From Chitinophaga vietnamensis (GTDB taxonomy: Bacteria; Bacteroidota; Bacteroidia; Chitinophagales; Chitinophagaceae), in the NCBI RefSeq assembly GCF_902167635.1, contig NZ_CABHMS010000009.1, forward strand, positions 248,001-312,000: DNA of 64,000 nucleotides, read 5' to 3'. The position numbers were made by a program, and so were the translations under genes. This document shows positions 32,501-40,497 of the stretch, piece after piece; the stretch's first letter is position 1, and each line of letters starts with the position of its first letter. Below the pieces are notes generated by a model, which worked only from the letters and a program-made list of their open reading frames with translations, did no database searches and was not told the DNA's origin.

Positions 32501-34795
32501 TCCGGCCGGTATCGTAATCGTTGCCGGCAGGCCACTGTAGGCTGTGTTGGCGGCGGTACCGGTCACTCCCCTGCTGATGTTGAAGACCATGTCCTTACCT
32601 GCTTTCAGGCCGTTGGGCAGTACCAGTGTGATGTCCGCACCTGTTGCATTGCCTTCGTCAATGGCAGTGGCAGTGGTATGCAAAGTAACCGGACTGGTCA
32701 ACGGGTAGTTCGCATCTATAATGGTCAGCGTGGTATCGTTTACATGATAGGTGTTGGTGATACCATCGTTACCGGTGCCGCTGAGCTGCAATGTCTTATC
32801 GCCATCTATCACACTGTCTTTCGGCACATCAATATTCAGCGTAGTGGAATGGTTGGCGATCACCAATGGCGATGGCGACAGCGTATAGTCTACACCGTTA
32901 GTGGCCGTGCCGGCAGGCGCCAGGGTAACGGTGATCGGGATATCAGTAGTGACGTTGAACGGTAATGATGCGGTAAAGTGATAGAGGTTGCCTTCTTTGA
33001 TTTCCGTTACCGCCGGGTCCTTTATCAGCTGGATGGCTGTTAAGGTAGGATCGAGGCGGGTCATATCATTGATGGTGATATCGGCGCCGGTAACAGTAGC
33101 CGGATGACCCAGCACTACTGCATCTGCCTTCACACGGAACAACTCAGGGCGCTCCAGCACACTGTCTTTCACCGCGCTGATCGTGATATTGGCCGATCCT
33201 TTATTAATATCGATCAACACGCTGTCCGGCAGGATATAATCCAGTTTAGGCGTGGCCGTTACTCCGGTCGTTGGCGCGATGCCGCTGAGTTTTACCCAGA
33301 ATGCCTCCGTAGTGGTAACACCGGATTGCAGGCTCACCTGCGCAGTGGCGGTGTTACCCTCATCGATCGATGCCGGTGATGGCGGCGTGAAGAAGATGTT
33401 ATGGTTCTCGTCATCCTGTATCACGTAAGTGGCCACCACCTTGGGGCCCAGCGTAAGGAGGCCGTTACAGCCAACGGGCACCAATTGCACTTTAAAATGA
33501 CGGTCGTATTCCAGTTTGTTATTACCGATCACGGTAAAACCATTCACCGTAACAGGGGTAGGCGTGCTGTAATCTCCGGGCGGTATCATAAAACCATTCT
33601 GGAAATTGGTATAGTCCACGCCGTCTATTGCCACATGCGTATCGCCCGGCGTGGCAGGTACCACCTGCATCTTCACGTACAAGGGCGCAGTGATCTTGCC
33701 GCCCGATACAATGATATTGAAGTTATGAGGATCATGATTATCACCTGTATTACCTTCCAGCCCGGCGAGCGTATCCTGTGCAAATTGCACGATCACCGGC
33801 GTGGAACCGGTGCTCACAGGCCTGCTGGCCATAGCGGCTTGCAGGGGAATATAATCTGAATTAAATGTGGTATCTGTACCATAGCCTACCAATACCGATG
33901 TTCCCTGCGCAACATTTCCTTGCAGGGGTTTGTTTTGATCGGAGATCTCCACGGCAATACCGCGGTTGGTGCTGGGCAGCTGTCCGAAGTTACAGGTGTT
34001 ATAAAGACTGAAACCATCCGTTTTCTTCTGGTTGCGGGAATTTACCACACCGGAATAATAAGTAGAGAACTGGTCGCGTGCAGCCAATACATGTGTGAAT
34101 GGTCCGGAAGCCGGTGTGCCAATACCTCTGAAAAGCCCTACCAGCTTGGGCGTGGTGCCTGTCGGTACTGGCGGCGGTATCTCAATGAATCCTTTGGTGT
34201 ACAGGGCCGCTGCGCCAGGATAGCCGGGCGCGGTGGGCGCCAGAGCTTCCTGTAATACATTGTATTCAGACAAATAAAGGTGCGGCACTGCATTGAGGCC
34301 GCCCGGCATATCTGCTGCTGCTACAAAAAAAGTATAGTCGAGGTAGAAATAATTGGTCCCGCTTACATAACTGATGGTGATCATCATCGTCATGTTATTG
34401 AAGAAGTTGAACCCCGCGCCGCTAACGGTACCGATCATATTCACCCGGTAAGGTTCTGCCGTGGTTCCTTTCCCCATCACGTCAGATATCTCACAGATGC
34501 TCGGCGTCAGCTCACTGCTCACGTACAGGTTATCAAGATCCTGGAATATCATGGTGCTCACGATACCCGTTGGTATTTTCTGATATGTTTCTGCATTGCC
34601 CAAACGGTAAACGCTGTAGCTGCCACTGGGATCGATCTCGATCCTCAGGTCATTGGTAGTAGCAAGGCCTCCTCCGGGGTTAATGATTTTTTTCGTTTGT
34701 GCGTGTGCGTTAATCACGAAGCCAATTATCCAGACCAGCACCATACCGCAACGTGCTGCGATACGACAGGGCATAGCTTTCTTCGTTGATTTCAT
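26522..34795 (-). CDS. Giant Calx-beta repeat surface adhesin with type B T9SS C-terminal domain
   Basis: A roughly 2757-residue secreted protein. The start at 34795 (MKSTKKAMPCRIAARCGMVL) gives a signal peptide ending A-H-A-Q. The first 300 or so mature residues are a unique domain without recognised relatives. The body is a long row of Calx-beta-like domains (IDEGN, LNEGD and IKEGN starts; DGDQTL and LEDNESL ends), some in a 3-domain higher-order repeat. A thrombospondin type 3-like calcium motif (DTDGDGLTNDQEDINHNGNP, DDSDGDGIPNFLD) precedes the CHU_C/gliding-motility CTD (GISPNHDGMGNEVMYIENIN, IFNRWGGTVF, PDGSYFYVIEV, GYIVIKR). It probably acts like SprB in surface adhesion or gliding; this is inferred. 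Confidence 0.93.
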   Translation of the reverse strand: MKSTKKAMPCRIAARCGMVLVWIIGFVINAHAQTKKIINPGGGLATTNDLRIEIDPSGSYSVYRLGNAETYQKIPTGIVSTMIFQDLDNLYVSSELTPSICEISDVMGKGTTAEPYRVNMIGTVSGAGFNFFNNMTMMITISYVSGTNYFYLDYTFFVAAADMPGGLNAVPHLYLSEYNVLQEALAPTAPGYPGAAALYTKGFIEIPPPVPTGTTPKLVGLFRGIGTPASGPFTHVLAARDQFSTYYSGVVNSRNQKKTDGFSLYNTCNFGQLPSTNRGIAVEISDQNKPLQGNVAQGTSVLVGYGTDTTFNSDYIPLQAAMASRPVSTGSTPVIVQFAQDTLAGLEGNTGDNHDPHNFNIIVSGGKITAPLYVKMQVVPATPGDTHVAIDGVDYTNFQNGFMIPPGDYSTPTPVTVNGFTVIGNNKLEYDRHFKVQLVPVGCNGLLTLGPKVVATYVIQDDENHNIFFTPPSPASIDEGNTATAQVSLQSGVTTTEAFWVKLSGIAPTTGVTATPKLDYILPDSVLIDINKGSANITISAVKDSVLERPELFRVKADAVVLGHPATVTGADITINDMTRLDPTLTAIQLIKDPAVTEIKEGNLYHFTASLPFNVTTDIPITVTLAPAGTATNGVDYTLSPSPLVIANHSTTLNIDVPKDSVIDGDKTLQLSGTGNDGITNTYHVNDTTLTIIDANYPLTSPVTLHTTATAIDEGNATGADITLVLPNGLKAGKDMVFNISRGVTGTAANTAYSGLPATITIPAGQNASAPVKITAPANLVLDDSSMLVINFSHPDVNIKTGDSLKLVIADKTRSTSPGSDKITLTAQTALLNEGDSTKFQIALPTGITSAKDIQISLAANPASVATAADFTLNQPNIVLRKGLNSALTDYTVVTATSDLVLETDEQLIIDGTAPNYTITSAAFKIKDMTRLNAANTVISFKKDPAVTQIKEGNLYHFSASLPDNVTTEVPITVNLTYSGTATYGTDYTLTPQSLTITNHAANFDLNVPTDNRIDGDQTLILSATVTDGTSTAFTVKDTTLIIKDANYPLTTPVTLQLTTNSIDEGNTTGTNLTVAFPGGLIAGKDFTFNIGKGLTTTAANGAYTALPATITIPAGKNASLPVAITAPANTVLDDDSYVIITLASADPNIATGDSLKLSIADKTRITSPGSNKITMTAQTDPLNEGDSTRFVLSLPAGITSAKDVSIALSRNTGSAASATDFSFRSPNIVLPKFTNNTTTPFTVINALQDKIIENDEQLIIDGTAANYTVASASFIIKDMTRQVAANRALTIAPATQQLAEGASNDYIISLPAGVTTEIPLTINFSTSGTATAGADYTLPATATLSSGDTVHVPLVIKTDNIVEGPETIHVAPSVTDGSAYVYTIGAADVTIIDAQYPVTLQLTATPASIKEGDQTALNVTLPNNWIAGFDISVNVIKDAASTLANTDHSAVPGTFVIKKGQTAATPATITAFANNMLGDGGTIIVTGSTSDNNIKVRPDTITVADNTINQPGANQMTMSSNISIVPEGSSADITISLAGSYVSKTPITVTLSRDAASVAGNSDATLTTTQLVLPAATHSQTFAGVLKANTDLVLERDKSYILDGAAAPFVVNNVPLTIKDMTRASAANTTLSVAAQTPAPYKEGDKVNLNVTLPTGVTTEVPINITLQPRNGTAQSGADYNLPNAIIYNKDTVIVLDLLNDNLVEGPETLNIPATATDGISTFTINPLDYTITDKQYPLPSPILIKATPDSIDEGGAGTKLSVQLPNGWQAGRLITVNLNKGAASTATTNDHSALPASITMNPGDNETASSTLVSAYSDLVLEDNESLIVQGNTGDINMPVRDTTVIIRDKTHENPLYNVLKLTGITTGTHVLEGNSYTLQVSLAPGVTCNRDIAVGISIDPASAAKATDVSGLPSTVVIPAGQSAVQFSFTAVADKVIEPDELLRLVAVSQNYPGLTSDHIDLTIDDATRRDPANLQLAVKIDSTSLMEGHSSQVTVGFTADQIVSSEDIIINIARDPSSTADDADYSGMPAQVKLPAGTHSLTYTLNAINDHALEGDEQLVFKAALQPGSFAYTLQQPAAVLIPETGDMRVILTKGSDAAEPATNGSFVFSLPGTDTAAADVKVVFYVSSIAGTTNIAPIPTSVTIPAGKTSVSVPVNVIDNYVIEGDEQVKAALMLAQMKRFNKFIGFNVNEADTVIVTVHDDESDATGPKALARQMLVEKVKDAAEPATQGAFRIRFTDTQLSAVKDVTVNYTVGGSATPDVRYQKLGGSVTIPAGQHEAIVTVNPIDDNIVEGDENVQLQLKTVSSTLAGVTWPISSQSTADVIIHDNDTLVLNIASAVATAVEGDAIQFTFNSPTRAKSDVPVRLQIDQDSARSFATSAGTLSGNVLTVNLPAMQTQYTFTITVTDNDVNDDNGFLKATILPYNGSNSTPLYTAGANNVAQVAITDNDPLSISFAALKFSAKEGNLGERLPLDFKLKMSRKSSRPITVNYVFEEDTNGTEMPFMSYKAIPGKDFEDNITQTIIPPMASEGTLTVRMIGDTVFEMDQSFIVHMMTVSVPSGQNTPTLTDPVKATGVILNDDPMCGPCDTDGDGLTNDQEDINHNGNPWDDDSDGDGIPNFLDLDSANDGVPDSVSRFYLDKNRQLNYVDGVDGKIRVYPGISPNHDGMGNEVMYIENINKYPDNKVVIFNRWGGTVFKTNNYDNKSNNFDGHANTGGSSGQEVPDGSYFYVIEVRTNGKTERYTGYIVIKR
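28880..33067 (-). repeat. Three-domain higher-order repeat inside the giant adhesin (about 1.05 kb period)
   Basis: The phrase D-M-T-R (last D-A-T-R), which begins each cycle, ends at about 33067, 32014, 30961, 29935 and 28891 on the minus strand, so the period is 351, 351, 342 and 348 codons. Each cycle contains three different Calx-beta domains in a fixed order: an IKEGNLYHF-type, an IDEGN-LPNGL-type, and an LNEGD-ITSAKD-type domain. The first two cycles are most alike and later ones diverge. This points to repeated duplication of a three-domain block. Confidence 0.8.
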
Positions 34796-35088
34796 AGGAT
34801 GGGAAAGGAGTAACATAAAAACGTGTAAAATTTCTATTTATACATATAGATTTTAAGTCAGAAAAATGAATACAGTCCTTTGTAAAACCCTATATGCCTG
34901 TATGTAAATTGGCTCTCCCGGCACCAAGCTGTTATTCCTTGTAAATTCTGAAAAACCTTTGCCGGTGGTTATTTTGTTATATACTCAGCGTGTAGCGAAG
35001 ATCGACATGACTTTATAACTTTCCATATATTCTATAGATTGTCAACTATAAAAAAACAGTTTGTTATAAAATCATATATTATAATAAG

Positions 35089-35120
35089 CAAATTTATATC
35101 ATAAATTATATTTAATCAAA
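35089..35120 (-). promoter_or_regulatory. Promoter of the giant-adhesin operon (TTTG-N20-TAAATTTG)
   Basis: On the minus strand TTTG (35117-35120), a 20-bp spacer and TAAATTTG (35089-35096) match the Bacteroidota consensus with the same spacing as the rplU promoter. It lies about 290 bp upstream of the adhesin start and is the only well-formed minus-strand box found there. Confidence 0.7.
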
Positions 35121-35230
35121 TTAATTTGTTTAGCAAGATGAGATAGAAGGCAGAAGGCTGCTTAACAAAACTTTAGGGGAGAAAGGGAGAAATTTACTAC
35201 GAATGATTATGTAAAAAGATAAAATAACCA

Positions 35231-35238
35231 TAGATTTG
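35231..35238 (+). promoter_or_regulatory. Probable -7 box of ahcY (TAGATTTG)
   Basis: TAGATTTG fits TAnnTTTG and lies 16 bp before the ahcY start codon, implying a very short leader. No TTTG was found at the expected -33 distance, so support is partial. Confidence 0.45.
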
Positions 35239-35254
35239 CCAAAAAAAGAACAGA

Positions 35255-36583
35255 ATGTCTACAATTGCTAAATCTAACATTGACTTTGACCTGAAATATA
35301 AGGTAAAAGATATGTCTCTTGCTGCCTGGGGCCGCAAAGAGATCGAGCTGGCAGAAGCCGAAATGCCCGGCCTCATGTCGCTCAGAGAAGAATATGGCAA
35401 TAGCCAGCCACTGAAAGGCGCACGCATCGCCGGCTGTCTGCATATGACTATCCAGACTGCCGTACTGATCGAAACCCTGGTACACCTGGGCGCCGAAGTA
35501 CGCTGGAGCTCCTGCAACATCTTCTCTACACAGGACCACGCCGCTGCCGCTATCGCCGCTGCCGGTATTCCTGTTTTCGCCTGGAAAGGCCTCAACGAAC
35601 AAGAGTTCGACTGGTGCATTGAACAAACCCTGTTCTTCGGTTCTCCCGATCGTCCGCTCAATATGATCCTGGATGATGGCGGCGACCTCACCAACATGGT
35701 GCTCGACAAATACACAGAACTGATCCAGCACATCAAAGGCCTCAGCGAAGAAACCACTACCGGCGTTCACCGCCTCTACGAGCGCATGAAGAACGGTACC
35801 CTGCCGATGCCCGCTATCAACATCAACGACTCCGTTACCAAATCCAAATTCGATAACAAATACGGTTGCCGCGAATCCTGCGTAGATGCGATCCGCCGTG
35901 CTACCGATGTAATGATCGCTGGTAAAGTGGCGGTAGTAGCCGGTTTCGGCGATGTTGGTAAAGGTTCCGCTGAATCCCTCAGAGGCGCCGGCGCCCGCGT
36001 GATCGTTACAGAGATCGATCCGATCTGCGCACTGCAAGCCGCCATGGAAGGTTATGAAGTGAAAAAAATGAGCGATGCCATCAAAGAAGCCGATATCGTA
36101 GTAACTACTACCGGCTGCCGCGATATCATCACCGGCGAACACTTCAAACTGATGAAAGATAAATGTATCGTTTCCAATATCGGTCACTTCGATATCGAAA
36201 TCGATGTAGCATGGCTCAACAAAAACTACGGTAACACCAAAGTGGAAATCAAACCACAGGTAGATAAATACACCATCGACGGTAAAGATATCATCCTGCT
36301 GGCAGAAGGCCGCCTGGTAAACCTCGGTTGCGCTACCGGCCACCCTTCTTTCGTAATGAGCAACTCCTTCACCAACCAGACGCTCGCGCAGCTGGAACTG
36401 TGGCTGAACGCAGACAAATACGAAAACAAAGTATACGTACTGCCTAAACACCTCGATGAAAAAGTAGCCCATCTCCACCTGAAAAAAATCGGCGTGGAAC
36501 TGGACGTGCTCAGCGACGCACAGGCAGCCTACCTCGGCCTGCCTAAAGAAGGTCCGTTCAAACCAGACTACTACCGTTACTAA
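35255..36583 (+). CDS. ahcY: Adenosylhomocysteinase (S-adenosylhomocysteine hydrolase)
   Basis: NAD-dependent enzyme that splits S-adenosylhomocysteine into adenosine and homocysteine, removing product inhibition of methyltransferases. The 442 residues include the substrate site [20 protein letters not shown], the signature [17 protein letters not shown], the conserved [13 protein letters not shown], and the NAD-binding [19 protein letters not shown]. The C-terminal K-P-D-Y-Y-R-Y is the variant of the conserved PDHYRY end that reaches into the neighbouring active site. It stands alone, followed by a terminator. Confidence 0.98.
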   Translation: MSTIAKSNIDFDLKYKVKDMSLAAWGRKEIELAEAEMPGLMSLREEYGNSQPLKGARIAGCLHMTIQTAVLIETLVHLGAEVRWSSCNIFSTQDHAAAAIAAAGIPVFAWKGLNEQEFDWCIEQTLFFGSPDRPLNMILDDGGDLTNMVLDKYTELIQHIKGLSEETTTGVHRLYERMKNGTLPMPAININDSVTKSKFDNKYGCRESCVDAIRRATDVMIAGKVAVVAGFGDVGKGSAESLRGAGARVIVTEIDPICALQAAMEGYEVKKMSDAIKEADIVVTTTGCRDIITGEHFKLMKDKCIVSNIGHFDIEIDVAWLNKNYGNTKVEIKPQVDKYTIDGKDIILLAEGRLVNLGCATGHPSFVMSNSFTNQTLAQLELWLNADKYENKVYVLPKHLDEKVAHLHLKKIGVELDVLSDAQAAYLGLPKEGPFKPDYYRY

Positions 36584-36603
36584 TCGTAAGGGTATAATAT
36601 ATC

Positions 36604-36636
36604 AAAAAGCGTTCTGTCAAAAACAGAACGCTTTTT
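36604..36636 (+). terminator. Terminator between ahcY and pdxJ
   Basis: AAAAAGCGTTCTGT, loop CAAAA, ACAGAACGC, then TTTTT. The stem is also usable in the opposite direction. It separates ahcY from pdxJ, whose ATG is only 16 bp downstream. Confidence 0.9.
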
Positions 36637-36652
36637 GTTTTAATTTTGCACC

Positions 36653-37384
36653 ATGACAAAGCTCAGTGTAAACATCAACAAATTTGCTACGCTGCGCAAT
36701 GCGCGCGGCGGCAATCTCCCCGATATATTGAAAGTGGCCCAGGACTGCGAACGCTTCGGCGCCGATGGCATCACCGTACACCCACGCCCCGATGAACGTC
36801 ACATCCGCTACAAAGATGTGCGCGACCTGAAACCCCTCGTTACCACCGAATTCAATATCGAAGGCTATCCATCAAAAGAATTTATGGACCTCGTACTGGA
36901 AGTGAAACCACACCAATGCACACTGGTGCCCGATCCGCCAGACGCCATCACTTCCAACACCGGCTGGGACACCGTCCGCTATCAGTCGCAGTTGAAAGAT
37001 GTGATCTCCACACTCAAAAAGGCAGGTATCCGTGTATCTATCTTCCTCAACCCGGAAGCAGACAAAGTAGCTGGCGCCAAAACCGCCGGCGCCGATCGCA
37101 TCGAACTCTACACCGGCCCTTACGCGGAAGAATATACGAATGCACGCACACAACCGCAGAACCTCCAGCTGTTCAACGACTATAAGAACACCGCCCGCGA
37201 GGCCACTGCCGCCGGCCTGGAAATCAATGCCGGCCACGATCTTAACCTCGACAACCTCCGCTTCTTTAAACTGCATATCCCCCAGCTGAAAGAAGTGTCT
37301 ATCGGCCACGCCCTCGTTGCTGATGCACTCTACTACGGCCTGGAAAACACGATACAGCTTTATAAGCGCCAGCTCATCGATTAA
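36653..37384 (+). CDS. pdxJ: Pyridoxine 5'-phosphate synthase
   Basis: Last step of the DXP-dependent vitamin B6 pathway: joins 1-deoxy-D-xylulose 5-phosphate and 3-amino-2-oxopropyl phosphate to pyridoxine phosphate in a TIM barrel. The N-terminal [20 protein letters not shown], the motif [53 protein letters not shown] and [15 protein letters not shown] followed by [14 protein letters not shown] are all present; 243 residues is normal. The ATG is preceded by TAATTTTG (36641-36648), a TAnnTTTG match only 4 bp away, which could give a leaderless mRNA. The DXP it uses is also the substrate of Dxr encoded at 8202-9368. Confidence 0.97.
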   Translation: MTKLSVNINKFATLRNARGGNLPDILKVAQDCERFGADGITVHPRPDERHIRYKDVRDLKPLVTTEFNIEGYPSKEFMDLVLEVKPHQCTLVPDPPDAITSNTGWDTVRYQSQLKDVISTLKKAGIRVSIFLNPEADKVAGAKTAGADRIELYTGPYAEEYTNARTQPQNLQLFNDYKNTAREATAAGLEINAGHDLNLDNLRFFKLHIPQLKEVSIGHALVADALYYGLENTIQLYKRQLID

Positions 37385-37441
37385 TTACGGAGTACGCAAT
37401 AAGCATGATGGCATCGTTGCGTAAATTTGTCGCCCCGGGGG

Positions 37442-37669
37442 CTACCGAGCTATCGCTCCTACGGAGCTTAGTGCAGCGGAACATACGGTTTATCTACCGG
37501 GCTTTCGCCCCTACGGGGCGATATATTGGTAGCGGATATTGTGTCTACCAATATGCCGCCCCGTAGGGGCGGTAGCAATCGCATTGATCAAGCTCCGTAG
37601 GAGCGAAAGCCCGGTAGATAAACCGTATGTTCCGCTGCACTAAGCTCCGTAGGAGCGATAGCTCGGTAG
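37442..37669. repeat. Nested palindromic GC-rich repeat element
   Basis: Arms 37442-37508 and 37603-37669 are exact reverse complements (67 bp). Inside lies a second, looser inverted repeat (TATATTGGTAG against CTACCAATAT). Five copies of a 13-bp palindrome of the form GCYCC-TAC/GTA-GGRGC occur near 37454, 37507, 37557, 37592 and 37644. Directly after it, 37670-37735 holds further C/G-rich inverted words (ACCCGGGTGGAACCCGGGG, GTGGCCGCGGCCGG). Short palindromes of this kind recur in some Bacteroidota genomes, in my recollection. No transposase is present nearby. Other sequence between 37385 and 37899 has no gene. Confidence 0.85.
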
Positions 37670-37761
37670 ACCCGGGTGGAACCCGGGGTCCACAAACCCA
37701 CAAACCCGTGGCCGCGGCCGGTCCCGGGGTACGGCAAATTCATGCAACAACCGACATTAAT

Positions 37762-37795
37762 AACAAAGCCATTCCCTTCCAGGAATGGCTTTGTT
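37762..37795. terminator. Bidirectional hairpin between the repeat element and lon
   Basis: AACAAAGCCATTC, loop CCTTCCAG, GAATGGCTTTGTT, followed by TT. It is suitable as a terminator for lon (minus strand), about 105 bp after its stop codon. Confidence 0.75.
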
Positions 37796-37899
37796 TTAAC
37801 CCTTAAAACAATCAACATGAAGTTCATACCGGGGTCACAACAAACCAGCATGAACTCTTCTATAGTTTACCGTCATGAGTGACAGCAATGTTACGTGTG

Positions 37900-40305
37900 T
37901 TACTTCTTTAATAACGCTATTTCGAGCACTTGGTTCATTTGTTTTACATAATGAAACTTCAGTCCTTTGATATAGTCGGGATTAATTTCTTTGATATCTT
38001 TCTCATTCTGCCAGCAGAGGATGATCTCGCGGATACCGGCACGTTTGGCAGCCAGTATTTTTTCTTTGATGCCTCCTACCGGCAACACCTGCCCTCTCAG
38101 CGTAATTTCGCCGGTCATCGCGAGATACGATTTTACTTTACGGCCGGTGAAAATAGAGGTCAGCGCCGTGAGCATCGTGATACCCGCGCTGGGACCGTCT
38201 TTCGGAACGGCGCCTTCCGGGATGTGCACATGCACGCTCTTCTGCGCAAACAGTTTCGGATCGATCTTATACTGGGCAGCATTGGCCTGCAGGTAAGTGA
38301 GGGCCGTTATTGCAGACTCTTTCATCACCTGGCCGAGGTTACCGGTCAGCTTCAGTTCGCCCTTGCCTTCACTCAGGCTGCTTTCGATAAAGAGGATATC
38401 GCCGCCAACATAGGTCCAGGCGAGGCCTACAGCCACTCCCGGAGGATTACCCACTTTATATATTTCGTTGGAGTAACGCGGCTTGCCTAATATTTTTTCA
38501 ATATTTGCATCGGTGATATTCTCCGGCAGCGGACGTTCCAGCGCTACCTCCTTCGCCAGGTTACGCATGATGGAGGCAAAGAGCCGGTCCAGCTCCCGCA
38601 CGCCGCTCTCGCGGGTATAGTCCGCGATCACATGCTCTATAACGCTGTTGCTTATACGAAATTTTGTATCCTTTAACCCGTGCGCTTCCTTCTGCTTCGG
38701 CAAGAGGTGGCGTTTGGCGATCTCCACTTTCTCTTCAATAGAATAGCCGCTCAGGTCAATGATCTCCAATCGGTCGCGCAGCGCCGGGTGGATCGCATTG
38801 ATGTTGTTGGCTGTCGCGATGAACAATACTTTGCTCAGGTCGTATTCCAGTTCGAGGTAATTATCATAGAAAGAGCTGTTCTGCTCCGGGTCCAGCACTT
38901 CCAGCATGGCGGAACTGGGATCGCCGCGCAGGTCATTGCCGATCTTGTCGATCTCATCGAGGATCATTACCGGGTTAGATGATTTGATCTTCCGGATAGA
39001 TTGAATGACCCTGCCCGGCATCGCGCCGATATAGGTTTTCCGATGACCGCGTATCTCGCTTTCATCATGCAGGCCGCCAAGGCTCAGGCGCACGTACTTG
39101 CGGCCCACTGCATTGGCGATCGAGCGTCCCAGCGAGGTTTTGCCGATACCCGGAGGGCCTACGAAACAGAGGATCGGAGATTTCATGTCTCCTTTCAGTT
39201 TCAGTACAGCCAGGTATTCCAATATCCTTTCTTTGATCTTTTCCATGCCGTAATGGTCATGGTCCAATATTTTTTTCGCCTTCTTCAGGTCGTAGCTATC
39301 GGTGGTATAATCGCCCCAGGGCAGGTCCAGCAAGAGATCCAGGTGATTGTACACTACGCTGTAGTCCGGCGTGGTGGGATGCATGCGCTCCAGCTTTTCA
39401 ATGCCTTTTGCGAAGGCTTCCGCCGCGGCCGGCGACCATTTCTTCTCTTCTGCCTTGCGCTTCATCTCCCTGATCTCACGATCATTGGCATCTCCGCCCA
39501 ACTCTTCCTTGATGGATTTCATTTGCTGTTGCAGGAAGTAGTCGCGCTGTTGTTTGTCAAGATCCGCCTTGGTTTTGTTGGTGATCTTGTTTTTCAGCTC
39601 GGCCAGCTGCAATTCTGTTTGCAGCAATTTCATCAGCAGCTCCGCGCGGGTGCGCAGGTTGTTGATCTCCAGCAATTGCTGTTTATCTTTTAATTCGGAG
39701 TTGAGGTTGGAAGACACAAAATGCACAAGGAACGACGGGTTCTCGATATTCTTCAGGATGATGCCAGCTTCTGAAGGCAGGTTGGGCGACAGGTTGATGA
39801 TCTGCGCAGCCAGGTCTTTGATAGAAGAAACATAGGCGTCAAATTCCGTATCCTCGGCTACCGTCTCTTCCGGCAGTACCGTGATCCTGGCTTTGAAATA
39901 CGGATCTTCTGTAACGATCTCGTTTATTTTGAATCGTTTGCGTCCCTGGATGATGATGGTGGTGCCGCCATCCGGCATTTTGATGAGTTTCACGATACGG
40001 GCCACAGTACCTACTTCTGTGAGATCGGCCACATTGGGATCTTCTACAGTACTGTCTTTTTGCGCTACTACACCGATCATTTTGTCAGTCTTGTACGCAT
40101 CGCTCACTGCTTTTATGGACTTGTCCCTGCCAACGGTGATGGGCAATACCACCCCGGGGAATAATACTGTATTTCGTAATGGTAACAATGCCAGTTCATC
40201 GGGGATTTTGCTGTCATCCTCTTGCGCATCCCCATCTTCATTCAAAGGGATAATAGGCATGAACTCCATTTCATCTTCCGAATTTCCTAAATAAAATCTG
40301 TTCAT
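37900..40305 (-). CDS. lon: ATP-dependent protease Lon (left copy, complete)
   Basis: Cytoplasmic AAA+ serine protease that removes damaged and short-lived regulatory proteins. The 801 residues include an N-terminal substrate domain ([20 protein letters not shown]), a coiled coil, and the ATPase with Walker [10 protein letters not shown] (383-391) and Walker [12 protein letters not shown]. The protease domain has catalytic Ser706 in [12 protein letters not shown] and Lys749 in [11 protein letters not shown]. All key residues are intact. The part from 38995 to the start is repeated in mirror image at 62690-64000. No TAnnTTTG box was seen upstream. Confidence 0.98.
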   Translation of the reverse strand: MNRFYLGNSEDEMEFMPIIPLNEDGDAQEDDSKIPDELALLPLRNTVLFPGVVLPITVGRDKSIKAVSDAYKTDKMIGVVAQKDSTVEDPNVADLTEVGTVARIVKLIKMPDGGTTIIIQGRKRFKINEIVTEDPYFKARITVLPEETVAEDTEFDAYVSSIKDLAAQIINLSPNLPSEAGIILKNIENPSFLVHFVSSNLNSELKDKQQLLEINNLRTRAELLMKLLQTELQLAELKNKITNKTKADLDKQQRDYFLQQQMKSIKEELGGDANDREIREMKRKAEEKKWSPAAAEAFAKGIEKLERMHPTTPDYSVVYNHLDLLLDLPWGDYTTDSYDLKKAKKILDHDHYGMEKIKERILEYLAVLKLKGDMKSPILCFVGPPGIGKTSLGRSIANAVGRKYVRLSLGGLHDESEIRGHRKTYIGAMPGRVIQSIRKIKSSNPVMILDEIDKIGNDLRGDPSSAMLEVLDPEQNSSFYDNYLELEYDLSKVLFIATANNINAIHPALRDRLEIIDLSGYSIEEKVEIAKRHLLPKQKEAHGLKDTKFRISNSVIEHVIADYTRESGVRELDRLFASIMRNLAKEVALERPLPENITDANIEKILGKPRYSNEIYKVGNPPGVAVGLAWTYVGGDILFIESSLSEGKGELKLTGNLGQVMKESAITALTYLQANAAQYKIDPKLFAQKSVHVHIPEGAVPKDGPSAGITMLTALTSIFTGRKVKSYLAMTGEITLRGQVLPVGGIKEKILAAKRAGIREIILCWQNEKDIKEINPDYIKGLKFHYVKQMNQVLEIALLKK

Positions 40306-40431
40306 CTGAGTTATTTAAAGCCTCCGAGGACATTCTGTCATAAAATACGGCTACAGTCCTCATTATTTAGAGCAGGGGTACATTGTCAAGTTTAATGCCA
40401 AGTGCCGGCATGGCAGCAGGAGTGATGACCG

Positions 40432-40467
40432 GAAAAAGCGATGTCCCGGCAAATTGCCGGGACATCG
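40432..40467 (-). terminator. Terminator after the small outer-membrane protein gene (left copy)
   Basis: Perfect stem CGATGTCCCGGCAA / TTGCCGGGACATCG around a single A (40439-40467), followed on the minus strand by CTTTTTCC. It is 31 bp after the gene's stop codon. The same hairpin occurs at 62528-62563 in the mirror copy. Confidence 0.88.
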
Positions 40468-40497
40468 GAAAATAACTTAATGGCATTCCGTAAATAA

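Larger units (their letters stand above)
34796..35254. other. Divergent AT-rich intergenic region, adhesin operon / ahcY
   Basis: A 459-bp gap with promoters for both sides. It holds a well-formed minus-strand promoter at 35089-35120 and a plus-strand TAGATTTG at 35231-35238. The untranslated leader of the adhesin mRNA would be nearly 290 nt, long enough for post-transcriptional control, but no known riboswitch was recognised. Confidence 0.6.

Noticed and set aside
37442-37669. Possible CRISPR-like repeat array
   Set aside because: The five 13-bp palindromes are irregularly spaced and belong to one large inverted repeat; there are no uniform spacers and no cas genes.
37588-37882. Short open frames in the GC-rich repeat (87 and 68 codons)
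   Set aside because: They are made from the palindromic element and have no independent support.
40306-40497. TTGACA-like promoter upstream of lon
   Set aside because: A TTGACA-type hexamer is present on the lon strand, but it is not the Bacteroidota consensus and no matching -10 or known heat-shock element was found.
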